Part shown: in pieces, positions 34,301 to 49,300 of the stretch
Layout of the letters: each line of letters starts with the position of its first letter
Numbering within the stretch: position 1 is the stretch's first letter
Assembly (NCBI GenBank): GCA_907163375.1
Contig: CAJQUW010005592.1
Coordinates: forward strand, 186,001 to 250,000
Direction of reading: 5' to 3'
Source of the DNA: Prostheceraeus crozeri
Taxonomy: Eukaryota; Platyhelminthes; Polycladida; Euryleptidae
DNA length: 64,000 bases
Notes under the pieces: model-generated
Databases searched by the model: none
Seen by the model: the letters and a program-made list of their open reading frames with translations, nothing else
Told to the model about the DNA's origin: nothing
Position numbers and translations under genes: made by a program

Positions 34301-37300
34301 CATATATTTTAAGACAATTGAATTTACAAGTAAAATCAGAAGGCGAGGCTTTTCGTCCGCTCTATGTCGTGTGTTGACGCGGAACTGCTGTTAATCATAG
34401 AAACGTAACTTAATAACGTGCAAAAGATTCTATAATAATGCATTGCGAATTCAAATATTTTTCTTCCTTCATCAATAGAACATTAGACGATCCACTTTTA
34501 TAGACATCTGTGCAGCTCAGGTACATGCGTTTTTCATTATTACTCATTTTTTCCATCTATTTGGCAAATATAATGTTTGTATTTGCTATCCGCTTCACAA
34601 ACACATCATTTTGCTTCTGCAATTGGTCAATCTTGGAATTATTTTGCTATCTTGTCATTCACCCTCAATCTGATAATGGATTTTGAGTTACCTCTAGAAG
34701 TTTGGTTTTCACCTACATTTAACTATATAGATAATCAACCATAAAATTTCAAATACCAACTAAAATGAATAAAAATGATTTCCATTTGAGTTTTTAGTCA
34801 AGCTTTGTAATTTTGATATTTCTCAAAAATTATGACACGTCATAGAAGTGGATTGTCATGTCAAGTATTGACATCGAAATTTTCGATATCTACATTGAAG
34901 CTCGTTGGATATCTAGACCTCCTTGGCCTTCAAGAAATATAACATTAACATGGATTTTTGAAGGCAACAATGTAGGAATACCATACGAGATTTCAAGGTA
35001 AGTAATGTATAAAATCAGAGGCCGCGTTAGCGGCCGACGATTTGTTCATTACTTGCCGAGAAATCTCATGTGGTATTTCCATTGTCTACTTATATACATC
35101 TACATCTATCCATAGACATCCTATAACAGAACATTCCTCTACAATTTAGAAGTCTATGATCTTAGCAGTAACTTCTATGTTATTAGTATTGAAAAATGAC
35201 AGCAGGGTAATGCCATTGCTGCCTGCCGACAGCAGGCAGCAATGTGCAAACTGCCATTATTCCTATATTATTGCACCATAGATTTAGAAATATAAGTAGA
35301 CAATGTAGAACATTCGAGGGTGCGTAAGCGCCTGAAAATGTCCTACATTGTGTTGAGGTCTCTATATCTCCCTATGTTTAATTATTGAACCGAACTATTC
35401 CTATTCCGGACATTGCGGTTCAGCTTCATAGATGTATGAGTAGCCCTCGTAATATCAAGAGGCATGGCCATAGTTCGGTCCGATACTTCGTAAAAGTTCA
35501 AGCTGCATCAATCCATGGACTCATAGAATTTCTTCTGAGATGATAGTAATTGATATGATTCAGGTATCTACCCACTATCCTATAACTCTCTTAAGAACCA
35601 CAACCTGTTATTCCAGTCGACGAGTGTGTGTATCTCATGAAACTACATTAATTCAATAAAAATCTCCGACATATTGTGGAATAAGCGTAAAGACCTTGAC
35701 AGCAAACTGCAAAATTTAACGCAGTAATACTTGGAATATCATAGTCAAAATGAGCAAAACATTTAGCAGGAATTTTTAAGTAACTTGGTTGTTGTACGAG
35801 ATGTTAATCTTACGATCGGATAGATAATTTTGAGCCACTTTCAGTATTTCTGCGAATTGGAGTCCACATAAAATATAAAGACTTCATTGAATGTTTTGCT
35901 ACTTAGAGTCCATAATGAGACTAAAAAATTGGTTCTCTAGTACCAAACTGCGACTCAAACACAATAATACAGATCGTAAGGGGACTATCATAAAGCATAC
36001 AGAAGCAGTGTTTTTCGCTGTACGTACAATTGAACGGATAAAGCGACATTTTCCTGATCAACACAATATGGCGTGATAACAACGGTAAAGTTATTTGAAG
36101 CAATTTCTCAAAAAATTCATAATCTTAAATCTGAGGGATGAAATAGTTCAATGTGTCACCTTTGCAATGTCCCTCATTAGTGAGTTAATGTTGATCAGTT
36201 GGTTGCAATCCTAGATTCTTCTAATTTCCAGAAACTTCAACTTCTTTATCTCAAATCATCTCGTTTTCACCTAATAACTAATCTACCACACCTAAATAGG
36301 GTCTGAATCAAGGCGGTATAGGACACGTTTCACATTAGAGACTGATGTAGACTCAAGCTGCCGAAGCTGATACTGTCTCCACTAACCACAATTATACGCT
36401 CTTTGTACGTCGTGCAAATCACACTGTCAGACGCTATTGTCCCATTTAATATTGTCAATATTCCACATTCAGTCAGCGATTATCAGTTGGTTGAAATCCC
36501 ATATTCTTCTGATTTCCAGAAACTCCTACTTCTTTTTCTTAAATCATCTCACTTTTATTTGAAAACCAATATTTTTCTCAATCTACTATCAGAGTCAAAT
36601 CGGCTGTCTTGCGTACAAATGAATTTCAGTTTTCAGTCCAGGTGTTATACATCTGGGAGTCCATGATTAATACCAAATGTTTGTGAATTAGCTATTTTCT
36701 TGAGACCGGAAATATCAACTTTTCCTTCCGCAGCTATGGTGTACAGCCCGAGCGTGGCGAGGGATGGATAGATAGCTAATGGAAGAAACGCTTTTCCTCT
36801 CGAAAGACTGTAGCTTTTCATTTTGTGATTTATAGATCTCTATTGTTCATTATAAAATTGATGGTTGCGTCGCGAAATCTATAGATGAGTAAGTCAATGG
36901 ATTATATGGATATCTTGGTAGTCTCCGGCTAATCACAATTTGTTTACGGACTTGCATGGTTTGTCCTTTATAGGAGTCTACATAGAAAAGTTATCTGCGG
37001 TAGGAAAAGTAAGCTATCTCATCCCGTGGGACTGAAAAGTTAATTTTTCCACCCGGCAGTTTGCATAAGAGAGATATCTTTTCACTCCACACAAAATGAA
37101 GATCATTTTTTGAACTGCAGTGAGAGGTTAGTGTCTTTTATTCTATAAAGATAAAAACAATATACAAACTTGAGGAAGTCAGAGATAAAATATTTCACTT
37201 AAGTCTGGGGAAGCAGGATGTGTTCCAAGCACAGACGTAGATTTCCTCTCTGAACTGCCACACTGATTCTTTGAACCAGGAATGAGGTAGATCGGTCATC

Positions 37301-40300
37301 ACCTGTTGCTGCTGTGATCTTATTGCCGATCTCCTGGGTGAATCTGCTGGCAGAAGGGCCCCACGTTCCCATGGTCTGCACACATACGGGAATCATCTCA
37401 AAGGAAGAGCTCAGGTTGACGTACTTTAACCTCTTCTTATGTTCGGCGTCGCATAATGGTTTGCCGGCATGAATGAAGGACCCCTCCACATAACTTGCTG
37501 CAAGTGTGTCACGACACGTGAAGTCCCAGATGGCACAGCGTCCGTTTTTCCATGGTATTAAAGTCAGGCCATCTGGACGCTTGCCATCAGCTCGCGACAC
37601 CCCTGGAGGCTCCAAAATTGATGGAACTCCACCAGAAACCAACGCTCGTCTGATGATATCATTGACTTCATGGTGACGGGCTGATCTTCCTCCACTTCGC
37701 TTGCAGCTCAAATATTACAAAATAATCGCAACGCTTCAAACGCGGAAAGTCTATTTTTTCATATTAATAATTTTGTGCATTTAGAGCTTGTAAGTTCAAT
37801 GCTGCTGTAGGTAAGCTTTCATATATACTGCACTATATATACTCCCCTATATACTATATATACTGCCCTGTCGGAAACCAGGTTAGATCCCAGTGTGTCA
37901 TCAAGTGACGTTACTCCTGATGGATACATATTTCACCGGATGGATAAAGCACCTTGTCATGGTCTTGGAGCCAAGACAAGCCTTCCCTTGAGAAGGCTTC
38001 GTAGCTCAGAGGATCCAAGGCATGAGTATCTTGCCTTCATTGCGCCGCTGCAGAAGACCACTCTTCTTCTATTTTTCCTATACCGCTCTCCATCAACTAA
38101 TGCGGATATTTTCAATGTTCTTTCTGACAAGATCGATTCTCTTCTACAAGAGTATCCCAGCGCTGAAGTTGCCGTTTTTGGCGACTTCAACGTGCACAAT
38201 GTTGACTGGCTTGTGCACTCACGCACCACCGATCTCTCCGGTCAGGCAGCCCAGGATTTCGCTGTCTCTCACAACCTTAGTCAAATTGTCACTTGTCCTA
38301 CCAGAGTGCCTGACCGAGCTGGGGATACTGGATATCTCCTTGACCTGTTTCTCACCTCAAATCCAACTTGTTTTTCACACAAGGTTACTTCTCCCCTCGG
38401 CACGTCTGATCACTGTGTTATCACAGTTTCTGGCAAACAAAGTTGCTCCACACCGTCTACACCCTTCCATAGAACAGTTTATCAATTCTCCAAAGCAGAC
38501 TGGTGTGGCTTCCGCACTTTTCTTAGTCAAGCTCAAGCTGAGAACTTTATTCTGAGCGAGAACGTCCACAAGTCGGCGCAAGAACTGACAGAGTGGCTTC
38601 AGATAGGGATGTTGGCCTACATTCTTCACCGTACTTTCCAAATGAAGCCCCACTCACAACCTTGGTTTACACCAGAATGTGCAGCTGCAAGTTGCCAGCG
38701 TGACCACTTTTTCCATAAGTATAAGCGTGACAGTAGCACTGGCAATCTTGAATTGTAGAAAACCGCACGTAAAAATTGCAAGGAAACCATACATCAGGCC
38801 AAAGGCCGTTACGCTTTGTATGTACGGAAATCCATTGCTACCCAAAAGCTTGGCTCTAAGGACTTCTGGAGGATTTACAACAGTGTCACCAATAGGAACA
38901 AATCCTCCATCCCAGCACTCCGTCATGCCGAAGTCAGTACTTCTATGGCGACAACCTCAGCAGACAAAGCCGAGCTTCTTTGCAAGGAGTTTGCGAAGAA
39001 TTCGTCATTAGACGATGGAGGTAGAATTCCACCTCCAATTCCCACGCGCACTGATGAGACAGTTAGTCCTCCTTCAGTCACAGTCCGAAACGTCAAAAAG
39101 ATCATCGCCGGTCTCGATGGCTCTAAGTCTAGTGGACCAGATGGCATCCCGGTTTCGGTCTTCAAGGATCTCTCACCTGAGCTTTCTCAACTTTTATCTA
39201 AACTGTTCAGTAGATGTGTATCCACCGGTGAGTTTCCCTCTTGTTGGAAAGTAGCTTCCGTGGTTCCAGTTCCAAAGAAAGGTTCTGACTCATCTCTTCC
39301 ATCTAGTTACCGTCCTATCAGCCTGCTTCCAATTGCTGGCAAGATTTTTAAAGCAGTGATTAACCAACACATTGCTAACTTCCTTGAAACTCAGAACCTT
39401 CTATCAGAAGAACAGTATGGCTTCAGGCACTCTCGATCAACTGCAGATCTTCTTTCATATGTCACTGAACATGTGAGTCGTGTCCTTGACAGACAAGGTG
39501 AGACGAGATCAGTTGCCTTGGATATTTCCAAGGCATTCGATAAAATCTGGCATCAGGGACTCCTTATGAAGCTAAAGTCCTATGGAGTTGCTGATCAACT
39601 CCACAAACTTCTTGCTTCTTTCCTTAGTGACCGGCAGATATCTGTCGTCTTAGATGGCCAAAAGTCTTCCACCAAGTTTGTCAATGCAGGAGTTCCTCAA
39701 GGGTCAATTTTGGGACCCACTCTTTTTCTGCTGTACATCAACGACCTCCCAGACTGCCTAGTGAGTAAATTGGTGATGTATGCAGATGACACAACACTCT
39801 TCAATTCCAATGAGCGACTCGCTAAAAACACTCAGCAACGTCAGCAGTTATGCGACGTTCTTAATGATGACTTACGCAGGGTCTCAGAATGGAGCGCCAA
39901 TTGGCTTGTTTCCTTCAATCCTTCAAAAACTCAGAGTCAGAGTATTCTGCACTCACGACTTAAAGGAGATGATGATCATAGCATTAAGATGTCAGATAAT
40001 AGGATCAGAGAACAAGATTCCATCTCCTTCCTTGGATTGGCGGTTACGAAAGACTTGTCATGGAAACCATACATCCAATCCATTAGCAAGCAGGCAGCTC
40101 AACGCATTGGTAGTCTCTATCGTTCCAGAGCTATCTTCCACCACAGACTGTCTGCTATCTTTACAAGTCCACTATTCGTCCTCTGATGGAGTATTGTTGT
40201 CATCTGTGGGTAGGCGCCCCACAAACGTGTCAAGAATCTCATGGGTGAAAAACTTGCTAGCAAGTTGCAGCCGCTCTCCGTCAGACGGGATGTTGCTTCA

Positions 40301-43300
40301 CTCAGTCTCTTCTACAGGTACTATTTCGGTAGAAGCAGCTCTGCAGTAAATGAGTGCGTACCCAAACCTAAGATCTTCTCCAGAAGCACACGCAGAGCTA
40401 ATGCACTCACATGCTATAATGTGAGCTTAGAACGCGCACGTACTGTGAGTCGCTCGAAAAGTTTCTTTGTTCGCACGGCACAGCTTTGGAATCAGCTTCC
40501 CCAGACCACTTTCCCTGACCAATATAATCTTGATACTTTCAAGAGGCGTGCGAATAGGTTTCTGATGGGGACAGCTTAATCAGATTAGAAGATCTGTTTT
40601 TTTTTTACTTTATCTATTTAAAATAATACAATTTGTTGCTTTTCATTGAGTAACCCCTAGCTTCGTTCATGGCTCATAGCTGTGCTAGGGGTGAAAATTC
40701 AGTAAAAAAACTGACACTTTTGCTGTTCCTTCTAACTTCGTAAATAATCATTCTCAGGCTTTCATACACAAATACGTTGTATTGCGCTACCTATACAGTG
40801 ATGAAATCGCCAAAACCTACATAATGCATTGAGTGAGCGGCAAGCTTGTCGCCCAGTGAAGCAACTTGATAGCCGATTAATCAAAATTGCATGAATGGTT
40901 GAAATTTCTAATAATCATTTCCGGAACCGAATGACGTACACCTTTATTTAGTCACATGCTATTTCATTATAACTGAGCTTGATTCTCCCCCCCCCTGATT
41001 GCACTAAAAGAACGAAATTCTGTGTCCTGATTGAGCTTGCTTAATCTGCTAATTATAAGTCAGAGAAGAATTGCGATATATTTTGATTGAATTTAAATGG
41101 AACCCTTACTTGCAAACCACATAAGTATTTAACTTATAATTTCTCAAACATTAAAATTCATCAAAGATGTCTGAGTTCAATCATTACTAATATTCGAATA
41201 AATGTAGACTGTTTCTATTTGTTATTCTCCTTTATTGTAGAAACCACTGGTCTCTACTGGGCGTGGATAGATCCCGGAGCCTTCGCACTAATCGGCGCTG
41301 CCGCATTCTTTGGTGGTGTTTCACGTCTTACGATGTCACTGACAGTAATAATGATGGAAATCACCAATGACGTCCAATTTCTTCTACCAATTATGGTTGG
41401 CATTATGGTGGCAAAATGGATAGGAGATTTCATCACTCATCCTCTCTATCACTCTCTCCTTGAGCTCAAATGTATTCCATTTTTGGACTCAGAGCCTGTA
41501 GTAATGCATGAGCACCAGGCAATTAATCTTGAACTCTACGAAGTTTCAGCGGTGATGACGAAGCCAGTAGTGACTTTGCGATTACGAGAGAAGGTGCATG
41601 TGGTCGCTGAGGCAGTTCTATCCTCATCTCATTCAGGTGAGTCATGGAAATATTACTCATATTTTGTATTTTAATAGGCAAACAAAGGTGAGATTAAAAT
41701 TTTCTACACGGATCATCGCGATCTCAAGTTTCACCATTTTTTCATCACCATTTTCACGCCTATGTTTCTGCTGTGTCTGGTCTGGCTTACCGTGCATGAA
41801 TGATGTTCTGGTGATATTCTGCACATCTGAACGGTAGGCAGCACAATGAACAAATGATGTATATCAATGTATTAGAAGTCGGAGTAGCAAATATTCATAA
41901 GCATCGTATTCCTTCGAAAAATGCCACTGCTACTTTTCGAACTGTGAATCTGTGCAGTACCGCATGTTGCTTATATCTATCCACTATGCAGGCACCTGCT
42001 GCTTGAGTCTTCGATAATACGATGCAACAAGGATTTTGTTACAGAGATGCCACCATGTGAAATGATATCATTGACGTGCTCCAATCACAGATCCGATGCT
42101 CAATTTGATGCTGTTCCAATGTTTATATAATTTGAATTTTTTGAAAATTTAGTACTTTTAAATGTTGTTAAGTAGTAGGAATATTATAGTCGATAGGGCG
42201 ACCTTTTCGAGGCACCGAATTTCGCTTATATATATATATCAGATCTTGCTTTAAACCAATAGAAACCAATCTAACAGATTTTGTCATTGAATTTGATCAC
42301 GAATTCGGCATAAGATTACCTTAGAATAGGTCTCTAAGTGACACATTGGAAAGGGTAATAACCCTAATAAAGAGGGCTGCATTGAAATATAGACTTCATA
42401 AAATCTAGTTATTGCTTTTTGGCTCTACCTTCATTTAATATATTCAAATGAATCAAGGAATCATTCACTAGCTAAACATTCAAATCATAATGCATTTGCA
42501 TTTGCATTTCCAAAATTTCGTTACAATATTCAAAAGAATGCTCAGTTATTTTATCTGTGTGGAGGCTACAGTATCGCCAGTGATTCAAAACGATTACCTA
42601 TGAACTGTGCTATTAAGTCTTACTTCTGCGATGTAGTTTTCCAGGAAATGTGGTTTGAATACATTTCTTTTACACGACAGCATTTCTAGGCTTTTCGCTT
42701 TTCATTCAGTTTGTGAGAAAATAGCGACAAAACTTCGATCCTCATGGATTTATCCCACAATTATGATGACAGACAGAAGCCATGCACTGATTTGAAGGCT
42801 CTTGACCTCGTCATGGGTTTGCAAGCCGAGTTTGTGAAAAATGTACAAGCGTAATTTGACAATAAGATCAAAGTCGAAAGCCATTATATTCGAAATTCTC
42901 AGCAACCTGTAGGAATTCTCTTGCACCATGTGAGAATAATGTCAATGATGCATGGAATCCACTAGCTGTCGGAAATTTAATCATATCAATCTAAATTTAA
43001 ATTGTGATGTCCTAATAAGAAATCTGAATAAAGAGGTATTATGCAATAAAAAATAATGAACGAGAAAATGAATAGTAAAGCATTATGCAATCAATATTCC
43101 ATCACACACCTGCAAAAGTCAATGAGTGAATTTTGACAGACCACTTTATGAGACGTATAGAAATGCTACTGTATAAAGGACCTCCTAGAAAATGCTGCTT
43201 GTTGTCAAATTTTATGTTCTTTGAAAATGTGGTGAATCCGTTTCCTTGGTGATAAAAGATGTCCGGATTACAGATCGGAGAAACAGCTGCACAATTACCA

Positions 43301-46300
43301 GCAGATGAGAGACAAAATGTCACTGAAGCTGTACTATTTATATCCACATCTTGATCAGCTTCTACTTCATATAATTAGTTTTGTAAGTGATGAGCACGCT
43401 TACTAATTTTACAAGCACCTCTCGATAATAAAACATCAGTATTCATGGCAAATGCCCACGCAATTTTTGCCGATTCTTGTTGCTTTCTCCATCGTGACTC
43501 CATCTGTTCTTCACTTCTTCATAAATCCATTTCACATGTTTTTTCAGAGAATTCCATGCAAATACCCCTTTTTAGGCAAACTCATAATGACAATTTCACA
43601 AGATATAATGTTGCACTTCATGTGTTTCTATGATGACATGACTACCCCAAATTACCCACAAAAGTTACATTTGATATTTGCAACAGAAATCTTTTTGAAA
43701 ATTTGCTGCGCAGTGTAATTAGTGATATTGGTGGTATATTTTAACCTTAATTTACCCCCACCCTCTCATTGTTCCTGTATTCCATTCATGTTCAAAGACA
43801 ATATTGGGAGTGTCTTTGATTGCATTAGGATAGTTGAACTGTGCTGAAAACTGCTCAAGTGGAGATTTTTGAAAATATATGTAAATTACGCATAGTTTGC
43901 TGCCATATTAGTCATCGATCGTGCAGATAAATGACTGAAACTGCTCATCTAAATGAATAAATGTGCCATAACTACTGTGAAGCATGATTATCTGTAAATT
44001 CATAGCCTCTATCGTCTCCAAAATGTATTACTTTTACTCAGGTCTATGTCCCACTTTGTTTGTCGCATTGGGCGTCTTCCTCCCGAGGTTTTGAGTTGAT
44101 TTCCATTCTTGTTCACAAACAATCCATTCTGTATTAGAAGCGGAAGATTGGGAGATTCATCATCGCGTCGCTCATGTCCTCGTCATTACGCCTGGTCAAG
44201 TCGACGTCATGAACTGGACGTCACTGATATGTTGGGAATGAGGGCTAATCTGAATTCCGAAGTATTGATTTTAGGGAAAATGATGTCCAATAGAATGTGC
44301 TAATGTTTTTGAAGTTCACATGGTTTCTTGAGAGTTCAGAAAATCATTGCAGTACAATGCTGACCCTATTATTATGTCGGAAAAGGAATAATCAATACAT
44401 CTTTCAATTATCGTGCAAAATTTGAATTTATTTTCATGTATCTTATATGATACATCCGGACTCAATGGCAGGGGTGGGCCGATGTGACAAAATGTGTATT
44501 TTTCATTGCTGGTGTGACAATTTCGTATAGTTGGACAATAATCCGACAAAAGCACTGGTTTCACGGTAGCATGGCAAAATATTGTGAATCAAAAGGTTAC
44601 AGAGTTATCAAGCCAGAGTTTCTTCACATACGCCAAAATTACAGTGTCCGGCTTTACCTTGTGTTTCCCGTGTTTACCCTTCATCATGGAGCAAATATTG
44701 AGAAAAAACACCTAGTGGTTGCTTTCTTAAATCCTCTAAATCATGTACCTGCAAAAATTGGATTTTTGGTCTTGTAGCTAGCGATATTTTTCAACAGCTA
44801 GCTAGCTCATATTAGATAGCTCAGGTAGCTAGCTCATATTTCACACAACATTCGATGCTAAGTCGTTCAAGGCAGGGTTTTCTCGTATTAGCTCCTCTCA
44901 TAAACTCTTCTCGGACACGAAGTTGAGGTACAGTTTGTCAGCGCAAGGCCGAGCTTTGAAAAAACGATGCTTTGAGCTGAATTCTCCCCACTCCTCAGTT
45001 TCCTCTGATATGCGCAGTGAAAGCTATAGCCTTCGTGAATCGGGTACTATCTGGCGCTTTATTAAACTAGATAATGGGAGCTGGAAGAGAGACATGCATT
45101 GGTCAGATGCTCCAAAAAAACTGAAACCTGATAACTTTGTTCATACCAGCAACTCTCAAAACATTGCTCCTACAGTAAGCCAAAGCAGTTCTGCTTGTAA
45201 CTCTGTTATAAAGTGTGTCATGAATAACGCGAGATCATTGAAAAACAAATTGATTAATCTCTGGCAACTACTTTCATCCTGCGTCTACGATGTTCTGGTT
45301 TTTACGTAGACCTGGTTATCCCCAAATATTTCAGATAGTCTTCGTACCAGTGCAACACCCTACAAAGTAGTGCGTTGTGATCGTTCTGATGGTTACGGTG
45401 CGGTTGCAATTTTTGCGCGAGACTCCTTTTCTCTGAATTGTCGAACCTCTCAATCAACTACCTGCTTGAATTTTCTATGTCTCGACATTGGTCTACCCAC
45501 GGGAACATCTTATAGATTTATCTCATTGTATCTTCCTCCCCCTGTTTCCTCAGACACCGCCAATTCCTTAATTGATCTACTAGATCTGTGGATTAATCCA
45601 AACAAACCTACATTCTTATGTGGAGATCTAAACCTACCACATATAGATTGATCCATTCCCATAAACCGAGGTGATGCTGCTCATGAGACGTTCTTAAACG
45701 GTATTTCCCAGAATAATCTTACACAACTGGTTGAAACTCCAACTCGAGGAAGCGCCATCCTAGATCTCGTGCTCACAAATTGTCCAAATGTTGTCTCTAA
45801 AATCATTATTTCCCCTTCCTTTCACTCTTCTTGCGATCACTTGTCTGTTGAATTCCCTATCCTGTTACCGAGCACTCTTAGTCCTCCGAAATCCACTCGT
45901 CGTTTTTACGACTACAATAAGGCAGACTTCAATGGCATGTCCACGTACCTTAGCAGCATTAACTGGTCACCTATCATGAATGGTTCTGTAGATGTTGAAA
46001 CTCCGTGGGATCTCTTTATTTTGACTATACATAGCTGTATTGCACAATATGTCCCTGTATTTGCCGAAAAAAAGTATCGCTCAAGAGCTCCGAAAATTCT
46101 ACGAAAACTCCTTGCTAAGAAGAAGAAATATTATAAGAAAAATTCCGCTAAATATAAAGAAGTTGCACAAGAATATGATCACGCAGTAGAACAAATAGCG
46201 ATGTTTAGAGAGGAAAAGCTAACTCAAAGTGGAGATGTTCGTAAATTTTACGCCTATGCTAAGCGCCGAACGAAAAGTAGTCGCGCAATTCCACCCATCT

Positions 46301-49300
46301 GCAATGAAAATGACAGTATGATTTTTGACACCCTCGATAAAGCAAACTTATTAAATGCTTACTTTGCATCCGTTTTCACATCAGACGATGGTGCCTTACC
46401 TCCCTTCCCTAAACGAGTGAATCCTGGAATATCTCTAGATTTCATTCATTTTAATCCGGAAATTGTTGAAAGAGCTCTAGAACGGTTGCCGCCTAAATTA
46501 TCACAAACTCCTGATGATATCCCTCTACTTATTCTTCGACGTCTTGCTAGTACTCTCGCATTCCCATTAAGTTGCATTTTTGATCTTTCCATGTCAACCG
46601 GCAAATTACCATCTACTTGGAAAAAAGCTCTAGTCTGTCCAGTCTTTAAGAACAAAGGATCCTCCTCTTCCCCCAATAGCTATCGCCCGATCTCACTTAT
46701 CTCTGGCTGTTGTAAGGTCATGGAAAGGGTAATTTCTGATGAAATATATTCCTATACAATGAGCCATAAGCTTTTATCAATGGAACAGCACGGCTTCCTT
46801 CCCCGACGTTCAACAGTTACACACATGCTCAGTTCGATATTCGAAATGTGTTCTGCATTAAGTCTCCATAATCGCTTCGATTGCGTGTACATTGATTTCT
46901 CTAAGGGCTTCGACACAGTATCAATACCTAAGCTTCTCCATAAACTCTCAAGCTATGGTTTCAATGGTCAATTGCTCCGATGGATTAATAATTATCTATG
47001 TAATCGAACTCAGAAAGTCATAATCAACACCATCACTTCGGACGCGGTAGCTGTTACAAATGGCGTGCCCCAAGGCTCTGTTCTTGGAATGTATTGTTCC
47101 TTCTTTATGTCAATGACGTGTTTGACTGCCTTGTTGGATCGACTTCAGCCCGCCTTTATGCTGATGACTTGAAATTTATGTCAACCAGAAGTTATAGCTC
47201 CTCTTCACAAGTATCTTCAGACCTAAAACATACTCTTCTCAAATTTGATAATTGGTGTAAAACGTGGCAACTGAAGATTTCTATGCAAAAAAGCTTGCTG
47301 TTTACTGCTGGAGATCGATATGCTCCTTCCGTCAACTATCATCTCGACAGCGTATCCCTGAAAAATTCAGTCACTATGAAAGACGTGGGCTTTTTGATCT
47401 CATCAGATCTCAGATTTAGTGATCACTGTGCGCGCATCAGCTCAACCGCATATGCCAAAGCATACTGTATCCTAAAATCTTTCGTTTGCCACAACTCTCG
47501 TATCTTAATGAAAGCCTTTGTTGTCTTTGTTCGCCCTCTCTTGGAATATGGAAGTGTAATCTTTTCACCGTACCTCAAACTCGACATTTTTCGTATTGAG
47601 CGTATTCAGAGATTCTTCACCCGCATTGTCTGTAAACGCTCTGGTATCAAGTATGACAGCTACTCTCACAGATTACAATTGTTAAAATTAAAATCTCTAG
47701 AATATAGGCGCATTTTGTTGGACTTGTACTTCTTGTATAAACTGTACTACAATCATTTCGACTTGTCGCTCAACTCTTTCTTTACCACCTACCTTTCATC
47801 TCAAATTACTCGAGGTCAATCACGTAACAGCTGTCAGATTGTGCCAGTCTTAAAAGTTAATTCGAACTATCTCAGTGGATTGTTTTTCTTTCGCGTCATC
47901 AAAATATGGAATTCATTAAACGATTCAATAGTGAAAGCTCCAACCTTCATGATGTTCAAGAACAGACTCAAATCAATTGATCTAAGTGAATTTTGCTCAT
48001 ACTGTGTCTGCTAATATGTGATTTCGTATAAAATTATTTGACAAGTGCTTTTTATACCTGATGGTAAATTTTATTTAGATACATTCCTACATTCCATATT
48101 GAAGATGATTCTCATCATAATGAAGATCAAGAAGTCTCAATCTCATTGATCCGAGTGAATTTGTATATATTGTGACCATGATCATTAAAGTGTAAATTTT
48201 GTATAGATGATTTTGTTGCATTCATTCTTGTATTAGATGTTAAGCATTTACGTTCTTTTGCTCCATTGTGAGGACTCCCATCCAATGAACTCTTATCATG
48301 TCGTGATCATCACTCTTCAAATTTGTAAATATAGGCCCTATAGATCTCACGTATTTTGTATATGGTATATGATGTATATCATGATGACTCTGAAAATTTG
48401 TAAGTATGTAGGTCTCATATAATTTGTTTATGATGTGCATGTACATCATGATCACTTGGTGTATTTGTAAATATATATCTCATGTATTTTTTTTATCGAT
48501 GCTAAACTTTGCGTATGCATATGTAACACGTTATCAACGCTTGCTTGTAAGTGCCCTTGCGGCCATCGCTTTGCGTTTTCTGTATATTTCAGAATAGACA
48601 TTTATGACTTATGACTTATATAATTACGGGTTTATCAATTTTGCAGCATTATGCTCCCGTTTCACGAATAGCCTCCGCTTTTTTTCTAAATTAAGTACCG
48701 GTGTTGTGATAATCTTCCCCCTTATCTTAATTGCCAATTGGAAAATGTATATAAGAAAGCTAAAGCTATGATAACCGCACTGTTTCTCCATCGGAAAAGG
48801 GAGGCAAATAAAGTCGTCTAGAAGCCAAATCTTCAAATCAATTTAAATGTTAGACGATATGTAATTACAAGCATAGTAAAATCTCCTAGAAGACAAAAGT
48901 CCTGATATCCCAATCATGCATCCTCAGTTTGAATCGTAGTAGAGATTTAGGGTGAATGCACGTGGGGGAGAATGAAAAGGTGGCAATTTAATATCAATGA
49001 GCACAAAAGCGTCGTCTGCTTTTCCGGGGAGGGGAGCAATTGTAGTTAACTTAAGAATATCCGCTCGGAGAAAGAAACGGTGGCTATAGTTTAATGCCGA
49101 CAATTATCTAAAGTAATTGCTAAGTGATTGAAATGCAATTGAAGAAAAGCGGTGTGATTTGTTAATAGTCAATTTCGTTTTGAAGTAAATATTTTGCAAT
49201 TAGGATAAATTACATTTCATGAGTAATTGACCCAAGTCTGATTATGCTACATGGGGGGGGAGAGAAGTGACGTTAAAACCATCATATACACTAATCTCAA

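Larger units (their letters stand above)
37863..40710 (+). mobile_element. LINE, Jockey/CR1-like group, 5'-truncated, in CLC intron 3
   Basis: A non-LTR retrotransposon in the sense direction of the host gene. It begins within the endonuclease at ALSETRLD, next to a TATATACT-rich patch, so ORF1 and the EN N-terminus are missing. EN and RT share one frame, interrupted by a TAG at 38756-38758. A slip near 40150 and another near 40230 shift the C-terminus out and back. The 3' end is TAGGGGTGAAAATTCAGTAAA. Three coding lesions make it a dead copy. A second truncated copy lies at 29890-30084. Confidence 0.9.
44850..48619 (+). mobile_element. LINE, CR1/L2/Jockey-like group, in CLC intron 4
   Basis: A near-complete EN-RT LINE in the sense direction of the host gene. 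EN runs from about 45220 and RT to 48014, then a roughly 600-bp 3' UTR with ~75-bp internal repeats and a tail of (TTATGAC)n at 48600-48617, as in CR1/L2-type elements. EN has two stops in place of coding residues (about 45307 in the T(E)TWL motif, about 45649 in HID(W)S), and RT slips frame near 47090. The 5' limit is uncertain; sequence from 44850 to the EN may be remnant ORF1 or leader. Confidence 0.87.

Noticed and set aside
43445-43718. Two overlapping + strand ORFs with hydrophobic runs
   Set aside because: Low-complexity AT-rich reading, two frames of the same DNA, no splice or family support.
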